This document shows positions 8,221 through 16,999 of a DNA stretch of 64,000 nt, piece after piece. Location: the NCBI GenBank assembly GCA_963626085.1, contig CAVFVJ010000035.1:1-64000 (forward strand). Reading direction: 5' to 3'. Positions within the stretch are counted from its first letter, which is position 1, and each line of letters opens with the position of its first letter. Made by a program: the position numbers and the translations under genes. The notes under the pieces were generated by a model. It ran no database searches, was not told the DNA's origin, and saw only the letters and a list, made by a program, of their open reading frames with translations. The stretch is from Colivivens sp963626085. Lineage in GTDB: Bacteria; Bacteroidota; Bacteroidia; Bacteroidales; Bacteroidaceae.

Positions 8221-8453
8221 CTGGGAATATAAATTCGCACGATGAAGGCTGGCATGCCATATTAGAGGCCAAATACGCTCGTATCATTTCAGAGATTAGC
8301 CATATGCATCATATTCCGCTTGAAAAAGCAATGGATATGTTTTATGCTTCTGATACTATGACTTTGATGGAGGAAGGTGTTGCCGATCTGCACTGCCGAA
8401 GCGACAGGTATTTGGCAGAAGAGATATGGGATGACCTTGGGAACAAAGAGTGA
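8217..8453 (+). CDS. DUF3791-like small protein (third copy)
   Basis: This 78-residue protein starts at the ATG that overlaps the DUF3990 stop codon (ATGA); an upstream ATG at 8205 is less likely. The helical core with ISHMHHIPLEKAMDMFY and the following EEGVADLHCRSDRYLAEEI parallels the other two DUF3791 proteins of the operon, with a degenerate YDxLHT motif. It ends the operon; the next gene is convergent. As with its paralogues, function is unknown and a partner role to the DUF3990 protein is inferred from context. Confidence 0.65.
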   Translation: MTGNINSHDEGWHAILEAKYARIISEISHMHHIPLEKAMDMFYASDTMTLMEEGVADLHCRSDRYLAEEIWDDLGNKE

Positions 8454-8512
8454 TGGGAAACAATAGAAGCTACACATGCTTCACCAAATATACATATTCA
8501 TGTAAACATATA

Positions 8513-9022
8513 TCACAGCAAGTCTGCATACTCGGGGATGTCGGGAAGAAAGATACAAGAGTTGCGGTCGTAGTCCATACGGCAACAGTAATGCTCCAAA
8601 CCGTTGCTCACAATCAGATAATCCACATGCATCACCAGATTGTAGCGTGATATCTGTGCAAACACATTACGTCCAATCTTCACCGATGGACGCTTATACT
8701 CCATTATCATACGTGGCACAAGACAAGAGGAGTAGAGTACTGAATCACATCGGCGCGCCATCCCGTTGAGTTTGATACACACCTCATTCGCCATGAGTGA
8801 CGGAGAGTAGGATTTGTGGTCTATTAGAAAAGCCACGAAATGTTGTCTCACCCACTCCTCAGGAGTGAGGGCGACAAACTGTCCACGCAGCCCATCCCAT
8901 ATCTGTTGCCTACCCTTCTCCACCCTCAGTCGGGGAAGGATTGGCGGCAAGTTCAGTCTCTGTAAATCCATAATCAAACGCGGTTGTGTCTGCAAAGCTA
9001 ACCATTTATCCCGAGACAACAA
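8513..9022 (-). CDS. HsdR N-terminal-like nuclease domain protein (stand-alone)
   Basis: This protein of up to 169 residues corresponds to the type I restriction enzyme R-protein N-terminal domain family (HSDR_N_2) that occurs as a free-standing gene in Bacteroidetes. A PD-(D/E)xK-like nuclease core is suggested by an aspartate in CDSVLYS and by MEYKRP, where E-x-K would be catalytic. A later internal start (MDLQRLNLPP, residue 18) is equally likely. Unlike true HsdR it has no helicase domains and no hsdM/hsdS beside it, so it is probably not part of the hsdS locus at the left end. Its cellular role is unknown. Confidence 0.7.
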   Translation of the reverse strand: MLSRDKWLALQTQPRLIMDLQRLNLPPILPRLRVEKGRQQIWDGLRGQFVALTPEEWVRQHFVAFLIDHKSYSPSLMANEVCIKLNGMARRCDSVLYSSCLVPRMIMEYKRPSVKIGRNVFAQISRYNLVMHVDYLIVSNGLEHYCCRMDYDRNSCIFLPDIPEYADLL

Positions 9023-9036
9023 AAGGAAGGCGTGAT

Positions 9037-9068
9037 TTTGTACAATAAATAAGACCGTACAACGTTTG
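9037..9068 (+). promoter_or_regulatory. Probable promoter of the WecA-like gene
   Basis: TTTG at 9037-9040 and AACGTTTG at 9061-9068 are 20 bases apart. The second box differs from TAnnTTTG at one base. The gene starts at 9103. Confidence 0.5.
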
Positions 9069-9102
9069 TAAATAAAATGGAGACTTTAAACGACGGACAC
9101 CA

Positions 9103-10185
9103 ATGGACGGATACATAGATATAACGACAGCTTTTACAACATCAATGATTGTGTCCCTAATAGGGATACCACTAATCATCAGCTATTGTAAGATGTACCA
9201 CCTGTACGACCAGCCCAACACGAGAAAAGTGCACAAACTGCCCATACCTCGCATGGGAGGCATGATATTCATGCCAGCCATGGTCATAGGACTATTCATA
9301 AGCCTACAGGTGAGGTACGGCAATGAAGTACTCGAATTGCACACATCAACTATACTGATGATGCTGGGTGCCATCATGATATACCTCATAGGCATCATTG
9401 ACGACTGGAAGGGGATGCATGCTCGCACCAAGTTCGCCATACAGACCGTGGCAGCCCTCCTCATGCCCTTGTGTAGTCTCCAGATCAACGACCTGCACGG
9501 CATACTGGGCATCCACGCCATACCATTATGGTTGAGCTATCCACTGACAGTCTTTGTCATACTCCTCATTGTGAACGCCATCAACCTCATCGACGGCATC
9601 GACGGACTGGCAGCATCACTATCGGTTCTCATTCTCGGAGCCTTTACCCTACTCTATCTCGACCTCGATGCACCATTATTCTATCTCCTCTGCGCCAGTC
9701 TGACTGGTAGCGTAGTGGCGTTTCTTTGCTTTAACATGTTGGGAAAAGTCGGGAGGTGGAAGACTTTCATGGGCGACACGGGTAGCCTTTTCCTCGGTTA
9801 CGTGATTGCCTACATGGCCATCAAGTACCAAATGAGCAACAGTGCTATATTCAACTACCGTGACAACTCGCTACTGATATCCTGGACTCTCGTATTCATC
9901 CCCTGCATCGATGTGGTTAGGGTGGCCCTCTTCCGTCTGAAGAACGGCAAAGGCATGTTCGAGGCAGACAAGACACACATACACCACCTTGTCATGCAGG
10001 CTGGAGCCAGCATGCACGCAGCACTGGTGTCTATCCTGCTGCTTTTCGTGTGTTTCTGTCTCATCAACTGGGGACTCTACACGTTCCAGATGCATACAAT
10101 ATGGATTATCTTGACCGACATCGTGGTGTACAGCCTATTCGTTGCTGCCATCAGTATGCTCAGCAGCAAAAACCAAAACAATTAG
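9103..10185 (+). CDS. wecA: Undecaprenyl-phosphate sugar-1-phosphate transferase (WecA/MraY family)
   Basis: This 360-residue integral membrane enzyme has about ten hydrophobic helices and the hallmarks of polyprenyl-phosphate GlcNAc/HexNAc-1-phosphate transferases: DQPNxRKVH near residue 36, IDDWKGM, NAINLIDGIDGLA, DTGSLFLGY and the cytoplasmic HIHH motif. These enzymes load the first sugar phosphate on undecaprenyl phosphate in the inner membrane to start O-antigen, capsule or teichoic-like polymers. It faces the polysaccharide operon and converges on it with only 10 bases between stop codons. The window thus holds two different initiating enzymes, this one and the PglC/WbaP-like one at 26730. 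The exact sugar cannot be read from the sequence. Confidence 0.85.
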   Translation: MDGYIDITTAFTTSMIVSLIGIPLIISYCKMYHLYDQPNTRKVHKLPIPRMGGMIFMPAMVIGLFISLQVRYGNEVLELHTSTILMMLGAIMIYLIGIIDDWKGMHARTKFAIQTVAALLMPLCSLQINDLHGILGIHAIPLWLSYPLTVFVILLIVNAINLIDGIDGLAASLSVLILGAFTLLYLDLDAPLFYLLCASLTGSVVAFLCFNMLGKVGRWKTFMGDTGSLFLGYVIAYMAIKYQMSNSAIFNYRDNSLLISWTLVFIPCIDVVRVALFRLKNGKGMFEADKTHIHHLVMQAGASMHAALVSILLLFVCFCLINWGLYTFQMHTIWIILTDIVVYSLFVAAISMLSSKNQNN

Positions 10186-10195
10186 TAGTTCGATG

Positions 10196-11377
10196 TTATC
10201 TATTGTTGGAAGTTAGAGATTCATAACCTTCCAACTTGTTGTCCCATGAATAATCACGACAGACAGTCGCATAACCCTCACGTCCTATAGAATTCCTCAT
10301 CTCTGGGTTCTGCATCAGACGGACACAGGCATCAGCCATCGTTTGGTCGCCCTCACATATAAGACAGTTGAGTCCGTCCTCCAATTCGGGGATGGCACGC
10401 GCTATCAGCGGAGTCATGACCACAGGCAAGCCGCAGCCCATGGCAACCAGTACCTTGTTCTGTATGCCGGCAGCTACACGCACAGGAGCCACTGCCAGAC
10501 ACGAGTCGGAGATGACCCCTTCCAGGTCATCCACAAATCCGGTCACTATGATGTCGTCAGACGCAAGCTCCAATATATTTTCAGGAGGAAGTGAACCGAC
10601 GATATAGAACTTGGCATCGGGAACCCGTTGTTTGACAAGTGGGAACACATGATGGGCAAAATAAATCACCGCATCCTGGTTCTGCATCGACCTCATGTTA
10701 CCCAAGAAACAGATTTTGTTGCGCCTATACGACGTTGGTAGCACAGGCATGACGTTGACACCGTTCGTATGCATGCACAGCGAACTGCTGTCGCCCGTAC
10801 ACCTCTCCTTCAGGTAGTCCACATCCGGTTGGGACACAAGCACCACCTTGGGGAAGTTACCGATGGCATACTGTTCGTAGCGTGCTATGAAGTGCCGCTC
10901 TATACCATATATATACTTAAGCATCCCTACCCCCTGGGCACGCGACGACAAGGTGTAGGTCTTCGACAAGGCATCAGTCATCTCAACGATTGACTTCGAC
11001 TGCACCCCCAATCGTTCAAGGTAAATGGCCATGCGCAAGAGATGGGATATGTACAAGTCTGGCTTTTCAGCCTCAACCACCTTCCTCAGCAACCGCTCAT
11101 ACTTCAGCGAATAATAGTAGCCACACTGTAGCGGCTTGTTGCGCAACATGAACGACAGACCGTTGACATACGACTCCATACGGTTGCGGTGCACGAAGAA
11201 CACCTTGTCGTAAAGATCAAGAGCCTTACCGACAGGCGGTTTCCTGCCGTCACTCATGGAGACAAGCACCAGTGAGTGGCCACGCGACTTCAAGTAGCGT
11301 GCTATCTCATTGATTCTCAAAACATCACCTCCATATTGGGGAAACGGGAACCGTGGGGTAAGCAAACATATCTTCAT
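10196..11377 (-). CDS. Glycosyltransferase family 4 type, last gene of the polysaccharide operon
   Basis: This 393-residue GT-B fold glycosyltransferase is taken to start at the internal methionine of MKICLLTPRFPFP, since the longer frame adds 26 residues unlike the family. The N-terminal YGGDVLR and the C-terminal donor-binding region with APVR, AAGIQNKVLVAMGCGLPVV and an E-x-G-x-x-C-like segment are typical of GT4/GT1 enzymes using nucleotide sugars. It sits downstream of a DUF4143 ATPase gene that separates it from the other glycosyltransferases, leaving a 163-base gap. It probably adds a sugar to the lipid-linked repeat unit, with unknown donor and acceptor. Confidence 0.8.
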   Translation of the reverse strand: MKICLLTPRFPFPQYGGDVLRINEIARYLKSRGHSLVLVSMSDGRKPPVGKALDLYDKVFFVHRNRMESYVNGLSFMLRNKPLQCGYYYSLKYERLLRKVVEAEKPDLYISHLLRMAIYLERLGVQSKSIVEMTDALSKTYTLSSRAQGVGMLKYIYGIERHFIARYEQYAIGNFPKVVLVSQPDVDYLKERCTGDSSSLCMHTNGVNVMPVLPTSYRRNKICFLGNMRSMQNQDAVIYFAHHVFPLVKQRVPDAKFYIVGSLPPENILELASDDIIVTGFVDDLEGVISDSCLAVAPVRVAAGIQNKVLVAMGCGLPVVMTPLIARAIPELEDGLNCLICEGDQTMADACVRLMQNPEMRNSIGREGYATVCRDYSWDNKLEGYESLTSNNR

Positions 11378-11540
11378 CCTGTATTCACACTGTCCTTGCG
11401 CAATGAACCTGCCAACGGAGCAAGCCACGTCAGGAAACAGTTTGCAAATGTACAAAAAAATGTCATTCGCAGAGTAACACCGTGGTATCTTTTTACATTT
11501 TGGTCAGTCTATCCGAAGATTTCCCTGACCGGCTTTCTTT

Positions 11541-12797
11541 TCAGCTTTCCAGCAACCACTTCCATAAAGGCATGATTTCTATGCGATAACCGTCTTTCTC
11601 CACAACATCTTCCTCATCTTTCGTCACCACCACCATGCGCTTGACGCTTTGAATCGAGGCAAACTTGACCAGTCCGTCCGTCTCGCGTTTGAACGTGTCG
11701 GGTTCTGCTACCGAATAGGAGACTTGTATCGCCATGTCCTCTTCGGGTATCACAAAATCAACCTCAGCATTCTTGCTGTTCCAAAAATAGCTTCCGTCTC
11801 CATATTTACGTCTGAGCGTGACAGCTACGAGATTCTCCAGCAAGGAAGTGTCGGCATCCACAAGAAAGAGGTGGAGCAAACCGTTGTCTGTAAAATAATA
11901 CTTGCGGTTGGATTCCTTGTCCTGTAACTTGCCAAACAAGTTTTCATACGGCAAGATGAGCCATGTATCAGTCATATAGCCCACATAATCGATTGTAGCG
12001 TCTGTGCTGAGTTTCTTCCCTGTGCTGCTCACAATGCTGGCAATGCGACTGTACGACAATGGTTGTTTCACGCTCTCCGCCATCTTGCGAATCATCACAC
12101 GCAAGGCATAGTCGTTGCGAATCTTATACCTCGCCACCAAATCGCCGAAGAATATTTTACTGAACAGGTTGCTCATCCATGAACGAGATTCCTTCATCCC
12201 TACAGTCTCAGGCAGACCACCGTATTGGAAATATTTATTTGCCAATTTCACGATGTCCTTGCCATGTGCATAGAGTGCATTCTTCACTTTCAGGTCAATG
12301 CCACTGGCTTTCATATATTCCGCCAATGAATATGGATATACTTCATGTATCATATATCTGCCACCGAGCGTTGTGGCAATTTCACTGCTCAGCATCTTGG
12401 CGTTGCTACCTGTGATATACACTTGATATTTCTGGTCAGCCAACCTGCGTGCAAACTTCTCCCATCTGTCCACCAGTTGTATCTCGTCCAAGAAGAAAAT
12501 GGGACGGTTGTCGTACATCTCCTCATAGCAGGTCTTTATTAAGTCGAGGTCGCTCACCTCCAGTGAATCTATTCGATCATCCTCGAAGTTGAAATACAAA
12601 ATCTCCTCCCTCTTATGACCCTGTGCCATCAACTGTGCTATGCGCTGAAACATCAAGTATGACTTCCCAACATGCCTCAGTCCAACAAACACGTAGTTCT
12701 GCCCATCCATGAGTTCTACATCACGGGGAATAAGTTCCACCTGGGTCACATAAGCCTGATACTCCGATATAAGCGTTTTTATCAAGTCCTTTGTCAT
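11541..12797 (-). CDS. DUF4143 family P-loop ATPase, insertion in the polysaccharide operon
   Basis: This 418-residue protein is of the ATPase + DUF4143 type. It has Walker A in GLRHVGKSYL (about residue 38), Walker B IFFLDEIQ, a sensor region ending TGSNAKML, and a C-terminal DUF4143 domain with a nuclease-like EVDFVI ... IQVSY pattern. Such genes are scattered, often singly, in Bacteroidetes and archaea and are thought to be mobile or defence-related; their function is unsettled. It has its own promoter with two operator-like repeats upstream (12828-12892) and no sequence link to sugar chemistry. It therefore seems to be a separate unit inserted between glycosyltransferase genes. Confidence 0.8.
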   Translation of the reverse strand: MTKDLIKTLISEYQAYVTQVELIPRDVELMDGQNYVFVGLRHVGKSYLMFQRIAQLMAQGHKREEILYFNFEDDRIDSLEVSDLDLIKTCYEEMYDNRPIFFLDEIQLVDRWEKFARRLADQKYQVYITGSNAKMLSSEIATTLGGRYMIHEVYPYSLAEYMKASGIDLKVKNALYAHGKDIVKLANKYFQYGGLPETVGMKESRSWMSNLFSKIFFGDLVARYKIRNDYALRVMIRKMAESVKQPLSYSRIASIVSSTGKKLSTDATIDYVGYMTDTWLILPYENLFGKLQDKESNRKYYFTDNGLLHLFLVDADTSLLENLVAVTLRRKYGDGSYFWNSKNAEVDFVIPEEDMAIQVSYSVAEPDTFKRETDGLVKFASIQSVKRMVVVTKDEEDVVEKDGYRIEIMPLWKWLLES

Positions 12798-12827
12798 ACT
12801 TCTCTATCGTTAAACAGATTTCTGTTG

Positions 12828-12892
12828 CAAAGATAAGAATTCTGTCGTTTATAGACGATAAAAACAAAGATTTTTTGTCGTCCATAGACGAC
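12828..12892 (-). promoter_or_regulatory. Promoter and paired operator-like repeats of the DUF4143 gene
   Basis: On the minus strand TATCTTTG (plus 12828-12835) forms a -7 box 31 bases before the start codon. Two related 16-bp sites, GTCGTTTATAGACGAT at 12844-12859 and GTCGTCCATAGACGAC at 12877-12892, lie just upstream. The second is a perfect palindrome with 6-bp arms. Their starts are 33 bp apart, about three helical turns, as for cooperative repressor sites. Confidence 0.55.
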
Positions 12893-12980
12893 ATTCCACA
12901 TTCAAGTCTCCACTCTCACAGGGCGTATCACTGTATTCCCTGTTGAGTTTTGCCTAAATTATTCAGACTAAACAAGTCCT

Positions 12981-13778
12981 CTATCCTACCTTTATGTCAC
13001 GACTGTTCACAAATATACCCTTTATCATATTCCACAAGGCGGACAAAAATGTATTGTCATTACGATAGAGCTTATATTTCATGACAGCGAAATATAAGCA
13101 ATACAAAAGAGCAAACACCTTCCCCATGTACCTGGCAGTCGACCAGCCACGATTATAGAAATAACTGTCCGTGAATCCCTTGAACCACACAGACTCTCCG
13201 TTGTCAACAAGTGCAGCTATTTCCACAGGCACATACTGAAGCCGCAACCCATGACGCAGACAGTCGTACAGGAACTTTATCTCCTCACCAGATCCATGTC
13301 CCGTCCCGGAACCCATCTGTTCGTCGAACCGTATGCCCTTGGAGATCACAGATGATCTCCTGAACGAAATCTGCCAACTGGCAAACTTTAAGGCACGCAG
13401 GTAGCCTACCCTAAAGGGGCGGGGGGAATATACCTTACCTCGTCCTCCGGCAACCTGAAACAAAATCACATCAGCATCGGGCCAATCCAGGTATGTCCGT
13501 TGGAGTGTGGCTGCATAACCAGGGGCATACACCTCATCGTCATCCGACAAAAGGCAAATATCAGCAGAAGAATTGTCGATTGCCATATTACGGCTTCTGG
13601 ACAAGCCCCTTTGAGTTGAAGAGACAAACTTGACACCGTGTCCCTTACCATCTGTCAGTTTCTGACACGAGTCCTCATCGCACTGATTGACAATCACCAC
13701 GTCGCTGTCGAGATTCAGACAAGGAAGCAACGTGCCTGGCTCCTTGAACATACAAGACAAAAGTACTTCCACCTTCAT
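12981..13778 (-). CDS. Glycosyltransferase family 2 type
   Basis: This 265-residue GT-A glycosyltransferase has a short, divergent N-terminal strand, then GLSRSRNMAI and the metal-binding acidic motif LSDDDEVY (about residues 78-85), which corresponds to the DxD of GT2 enzymes. The region with GSGEEIKFL supplies the ED-like catalytic acid. The C-terminal third is hydrophobic and may sit at the membrane. It follows two other GT2 genes in the operon (12 bases after the previous stop). It probably extends the repeat unit of the polysaccharide; the sugar is unknown. Confidence 0.8.
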   Translation of the reverse strand: MKVEVLLSCMFKEPGTLLPCLNLDSDVVIVNQCDEDSCQKLTDGKGHGVKFVSSTQRGLSRSRNMAIDNSSADICLLSDDDEVYAPGYAATLQRTYLDWPDADVILFQVAGGRGKVYSPRPFRVGYLRALKFASWQISFRRSSVISKGIRFDEQMGSGTGHGSGEEIKFLYDCLRHGLRLQYVPVEIAALVDNGESVWFKGFTDSYFYNRGWSTARYMGKVFALLYCLYFAVMKYKLYRNDNTFLSALWNMIKGIFVNSRDIKVG

Positions 13779-13790
13779 AACGCACTGCCG

Positions 13791-14711
13791 TTAACTGTTC
13801 TTCTCCTCTGCCATCATACCCTTAATCACCCGGCGGAATTCCTTCAACTTTCGGAAGTCGGCCTCATCGCACCGTCCGATCAGTCTGAGCACATAACACC
13901 TTGCCAGCAGCGTCGTGTTAATCTGCATGTAAGTGCGCAAGGTGGACAACCTGCCAAATCCCTTTTTCCTGTGGTGATAGAGATCCACCTCCAGCAGTTT
14001 GGTTTCGTAGTCCACACTGAGTGTCCGTCCTTTTACAAGATGTATGTACCTCAAATGGGGATTGTACTTGAACTTCGTGCCGTAGCGTTTCATCAGACGG
14101 TAATGTATGTCGTCCTCCTCGCCGTACATGAACACCGCCTCGTCGAACAGTCCGACCGACTCAAACATATCCTTGCGTACAAAGAAACAAGACCCTGAAA
14201 AGTACATGAACCGTGGAATATACCAGTCGAAGCGCACACACAGTCCCGTCAGCAGTGTACGCAGATAACCGTTCATGAGAGTGGTACACCAGAAAGAACC
14301 CGTACTGGGATGCGTGGCATCATACATCTGTTTCATTCCGTACATGATAAGACTGCGGTCACTCCCGAACTCGTCGACAACAGTACGGAAACACTTGTCC
14401 ACCAGTCTCACGTCGGGATTCATGACCATCACCACGGGAGCGGAACTGCGTCTGATTCCGATATTGTTACCCTGTCCATAGCCACCGTTACTGGTATTTT
14501 CAATGAGTACTATATCCTCGCCCCACTGTTCCTTCAGCCGGGCGAACATCTGCCCGCACCCCTTGCTTTGGTTGTCCACTATTATCAACTCTATTTCGGA
14601 CAGGTCAATATCCGCACACCGGCGGATACTAGCCACACAATCATAGATGTCCTTCTCCGAGTTGTATGTCACTATAATTATCGAAATCCTTTTCATCCGT
14701 TTTTGAGTCAT
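13791..14711 (-). CDS. Glycosyltransferase family 2, rhamnosyltransferase-like
   Basis: This 306-residue GT2 enzyme opens with ISIIIVTYNSEKD, then DNQSKG, SNGGYGQGNN and the acidic MNPDVRL, the pattern of dTDP-rhamnosyl transferases and related enzymes. The second half has the FDE ... YGEEDDIHYRL acceptor-side motif. Translation could start at residue 6 (14696), but the first ATG has an AGG-rich site nearby. It works on the cytoplasmic face of the inner membrane. Its relation to rhamnose transfer is only by motif similarity; no dTDP-rhamnose synthesis genes are in this window. Confidence 0.8.
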   Translation of the reverse strand: MTQKRMKRISIIIVTYNSEKDIYDCVASIRRCADIDLSEIELIIVDNQSKGCGQMFARLKEQWGEDIVLIENTSNGGYGQGNNIGIRRSSAPVVMVMNPDVRLVDKCFRTVVDEFGSDRSLIMYGMKQMYDATHPSTGSFWCTTLMNGYLRTLLTGLCVRFDWYIPRFMYFSGSCFFVRKDMFESVGLFDEAVFMYGEEDDIHYRLMKRYGTKFKYNPHLRYIHLVKGRTLSVDYETKLLEVDLYHHRKKGFGRLSTLRTYMQINTTLLARCYVLRLIGRCDEADFRKLKEFRRVIKGMMAEEKNS

Positions 14712-14745
14712 AAGTCCAACCTACTCTAACTACCCAGCCTCAATT

Positions 14746-15810
14746 CTATTGTCCCTTACCGTTACAAACCCTTATCGATGACACTTTCATATGGATACGG
14801 TGGTAGTAGTCGAGCAAATGAGGTAGCATCGGTATCTGTCGGGCACGCTTGCATGGCAAGACAACAGCAAGGCACTTGGTAAGAGTTACCTGCATCTTCA
14901 AAAGCAAACCATACAATATGGAATGTCTGTAGACCACGTCAGCCATGTCAGAAGCGAAGCCATAATCTATTCCGTCTGTCTGTATCCAGTTATAAAGGAA
15001 GAGTGTTCCGTGATACAAGGCATTGTCATACCTGTGTCCGAACCGCTGCTGATACAGAGAGTAGAACCTGTCAATGGCATACAGCGTGCTCTCCCTATAA
15101 GCGGGTGACGTGGCTTTCTTTGACACGGAGCCCGAACTGGCATCTATCCTGTAGCCGAACTGAGGTGTGCCATGGTAATAGTCATACTTAAGTCCTGCAA
15201 GCATGACACGCAAATTGAAGTCAGCGTCCTGCAACGAAAGGAGTCTTTCATCCCATGCCACCCGTATCCTGCGCAGTGACTCCGTCCTGTATATGTTGTT
15301 CCACACGACAAAAGGCAGTATCCTACGCGCAAAAGCATCTAAATCGTCCTTAAAGACAGGATAACCGAAACCGAACTCGTGGGCTTCCGTACTGAAGACC
15401 CCGTCCTGGACAATGCCAGAGGGAAAGACCATATAGTCCATCTCAGGACGTTTTTCCAGAGCCTCCACCCTCTCCTTAAGACAATCGGAGGCGACATAAT
15501 CGTCGGAATCGAAGAAGATGACATACTTGCCGCTCGCCATCTGAAAGCCAGTGTTACGACAAGTCTGGGCACCCTTCGGTTCGATTGTCCTGCTTACATA
15601 ACGGATACGCATGTCTGTTGCCGCATAGGCGGCAAGAGAGTCGAAGACATCTTTGTCGGAACCGTCGTCCACAGCCAGCAGCTCCCAGTCGGAGAACGTG
15701 TTGCACTGGATATTCCGCCACATCTGCAGTACAAGGTCAGAGTGGTTGAACACCGGCATCACTATAGACAGTAAAGGAACTGCCGTCATATCACGGTTGT
15801 CATTCCCCAT
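14746..15810 (-). CDS. Glycosyltransferase family 2 type
   Basis: This 354-residue protein has the classical GT2 fold signs: LLSIVMPVFNHSD at the start, VDDGSDKD near residue 51, CRNTGFQMASGKY and FFDSDDYV near residue 98. The start overlaps the end of the Wzy gene by 11 bases, so the two are translationally coupled. It probably adds one sugar to the undecaprenyl-linked repeat unit. The specificity cannot be read from the sequence. The C-terminal 100 residues, with a basic tail, are not conserved family features I recognise. Confidence 0.8.
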   Translation of the reverse strand: MGNDNRDMTAVPLLSIVMPVFNHSDLVLQMWRNIQCNTFSDWELLAVDDGSDKDVFDSLAAYAATDMRIRYVSRTIEPKGAQTCRNTGFQMASGKYVIFFDSDDYVASDCLKERVEALEKRPEMDYMVFPSGIVQDGVFSTEAHEFGFGYPVFKDDLDAFARRILPFVVWNNIYRTESLRRIRVAWDERLLSLQDADFNLRVMLAGLKYDYYHGTPQFGYRIDASSGSVSKKATSPAYRESTLYAIDRFYSLYQQRFGHRYDNALYHGTLFLYNWIQTDGIDYGFASDMADVVYRHSILYGLLLKMQVTLTKCLAVVLPCKRARQIPMLPHLLDYYHRIHMKVSSIRVCNGKGQ

Positions 15811-16996
15811 GTTTCCTCCTTTCCAGTATAATCTGGAGACACAGTCCTGTCAACAAGAAGAACAGTGGCTCTATGACAAACGAGCTACTCAAGAAGAGTT
15901 TTACCACAGCAGCGGCTACGAGCAGCAACAAGAACTCACGCTCAGTCTTCCGGGACGTTCTGACAAAAGCATATATAATCATGGCGAAAAGCCCGAACAG
16001 TAGTACTCCCCCCAGAAGGTAACCGAAGGTGAAGAACAAGTCCAGCGGCAGGTCGTGCGGATAGATGATACCGTATCTCTGTGAACCGAAGAGACCGAAG
16101 CCCAGCAACGGGTCGGACGAGTCCAGACGACTGTACATACCGTCTTTCAGGAAACCGCGCCCAGAGTCGTTGCCTATATCACCGGAAAGGAACTTCTCGA
16201 TTATGCGTGGACTCATCTTGATGATACCCACCAACTCGAATAGCCAGACAGCTATCTCACGCATGAAGAACACGAGTATGAATCCCCCCAAAGCGACAAC
16301 CGACTTCACCAACAGGGAGTACTTGAACTTCATGAAGAAAACGAAATAGACAGCAATAAAAAAAGCAAGACAAGCCAAAGGGCCGCGAGCCCCAAACGAG
16401 ACCAACAGGAGCATTCCTATAGCAAACACGACCAATTTCCATATCCTGAACCGCTTCATTGTCCCCCATGCCAGCATGAGTACATGTGGCAATATCTGGT
16501 AGGCGGCAAACATATTGTAGCCTCCATTTGCCATTTCTGCCACATGAGCGGCAGACTGCGCATAATAAAGGAAATAGAATACGTCAAGCAGTACACAAGC
16601 CACCGACAGGTTGAAGAACAGGTTAAAGAACCTGTCGACATCCACCACCTTACCGACAAAGTAGAACGGGAAAGTAGAGATGAGTATCTGGAAAGCATAT
16701 TCGACCACCGCTTCCGCATTGTCGGGATAAATAACGACATTAAACAAATAGACTGTAGGGAAAAGCAGCAGTATGATGTAGTCGTAGACAGAGAATTTGT
16801 TGAGCAACGTAGGAAGGGCACAAAGTACAAGAAGACATACAAGAACCAGTTCCACCGTTGCCGTATAGTCACTCAGTAGGGGCATATGATTGATGATACC
16901 CCTCATGAACGCAAGCAGCATGGATGCCCACGACAGGCACAACAGCACGTTGAATGCCACCTGCCTTGAAAACAATATGTCGCGTACCCTATACAT
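15800..16996 (-). CDS. wzy: Polysaccharide polymerase (Wzy-like)
   Basis: This 398-residue protein is almost entirely hydrophobic with about ten to eleven predicted membrane helices. A large periplasmic loop around residues 270-320 contains SGRG, a LGFGLFG block and a YPHDLPLDLFF segment, the layout of O-antigen polymerase/ligase proteins. Wzy joins lipid-linked repeat units in the periplasm. Assignment rests on topology, the loop and its place in a locus with Wzx, Wzz and an export protein; sequence conservation in this family is low. No ligase candidate is present, which fits a capsule or exopolysaccharide. Confidence 0.7.
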   Translation of the reverse strand: MYRVRDILFSRQVAFNVLLCLSWASMLLAFMRGIINHMPLLSDYTATVELVLVCLLVLCALPTLLNKFSVYDYIILLLFPTVYLFNVVIYPDNAEAVVEYAFQILISTFPFYFVGKVVDVDRFFNLFFNLSVACVLLDVFYFLYYAQSAAHVAEMANGGYNMFAAYQILPHVLMLAWGTMKRFRIWKLVVFAIGMLLLVSFGARGPLACLAFFIAVYFVFFMKFKYSLLVKSVVALGGFILVFFMREIAVWLFELVGIIKMSPRIIEKFLSGDIGNDSGRGFLKDGMYSRLDSSDPLLGFGLFGSQRYGIIYPHDLPLDLFFTFGYLLGGVLLFGLFAMIIYAFVRTSRKTEREFLLLLVAAAVVKLFLSSSFVIEPLFFLLTGLCLQIILERRKHGE

Positions 16997-16999
16997 ACC

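Noticed and set aside
8513..9022. Part of the type I restriction system with the hsdS locus
   Set aside because: It lacks helicase domains and is 6 kb away from the hsdS pieces; the stand-alone HSDR_N_2 family is a better fit.
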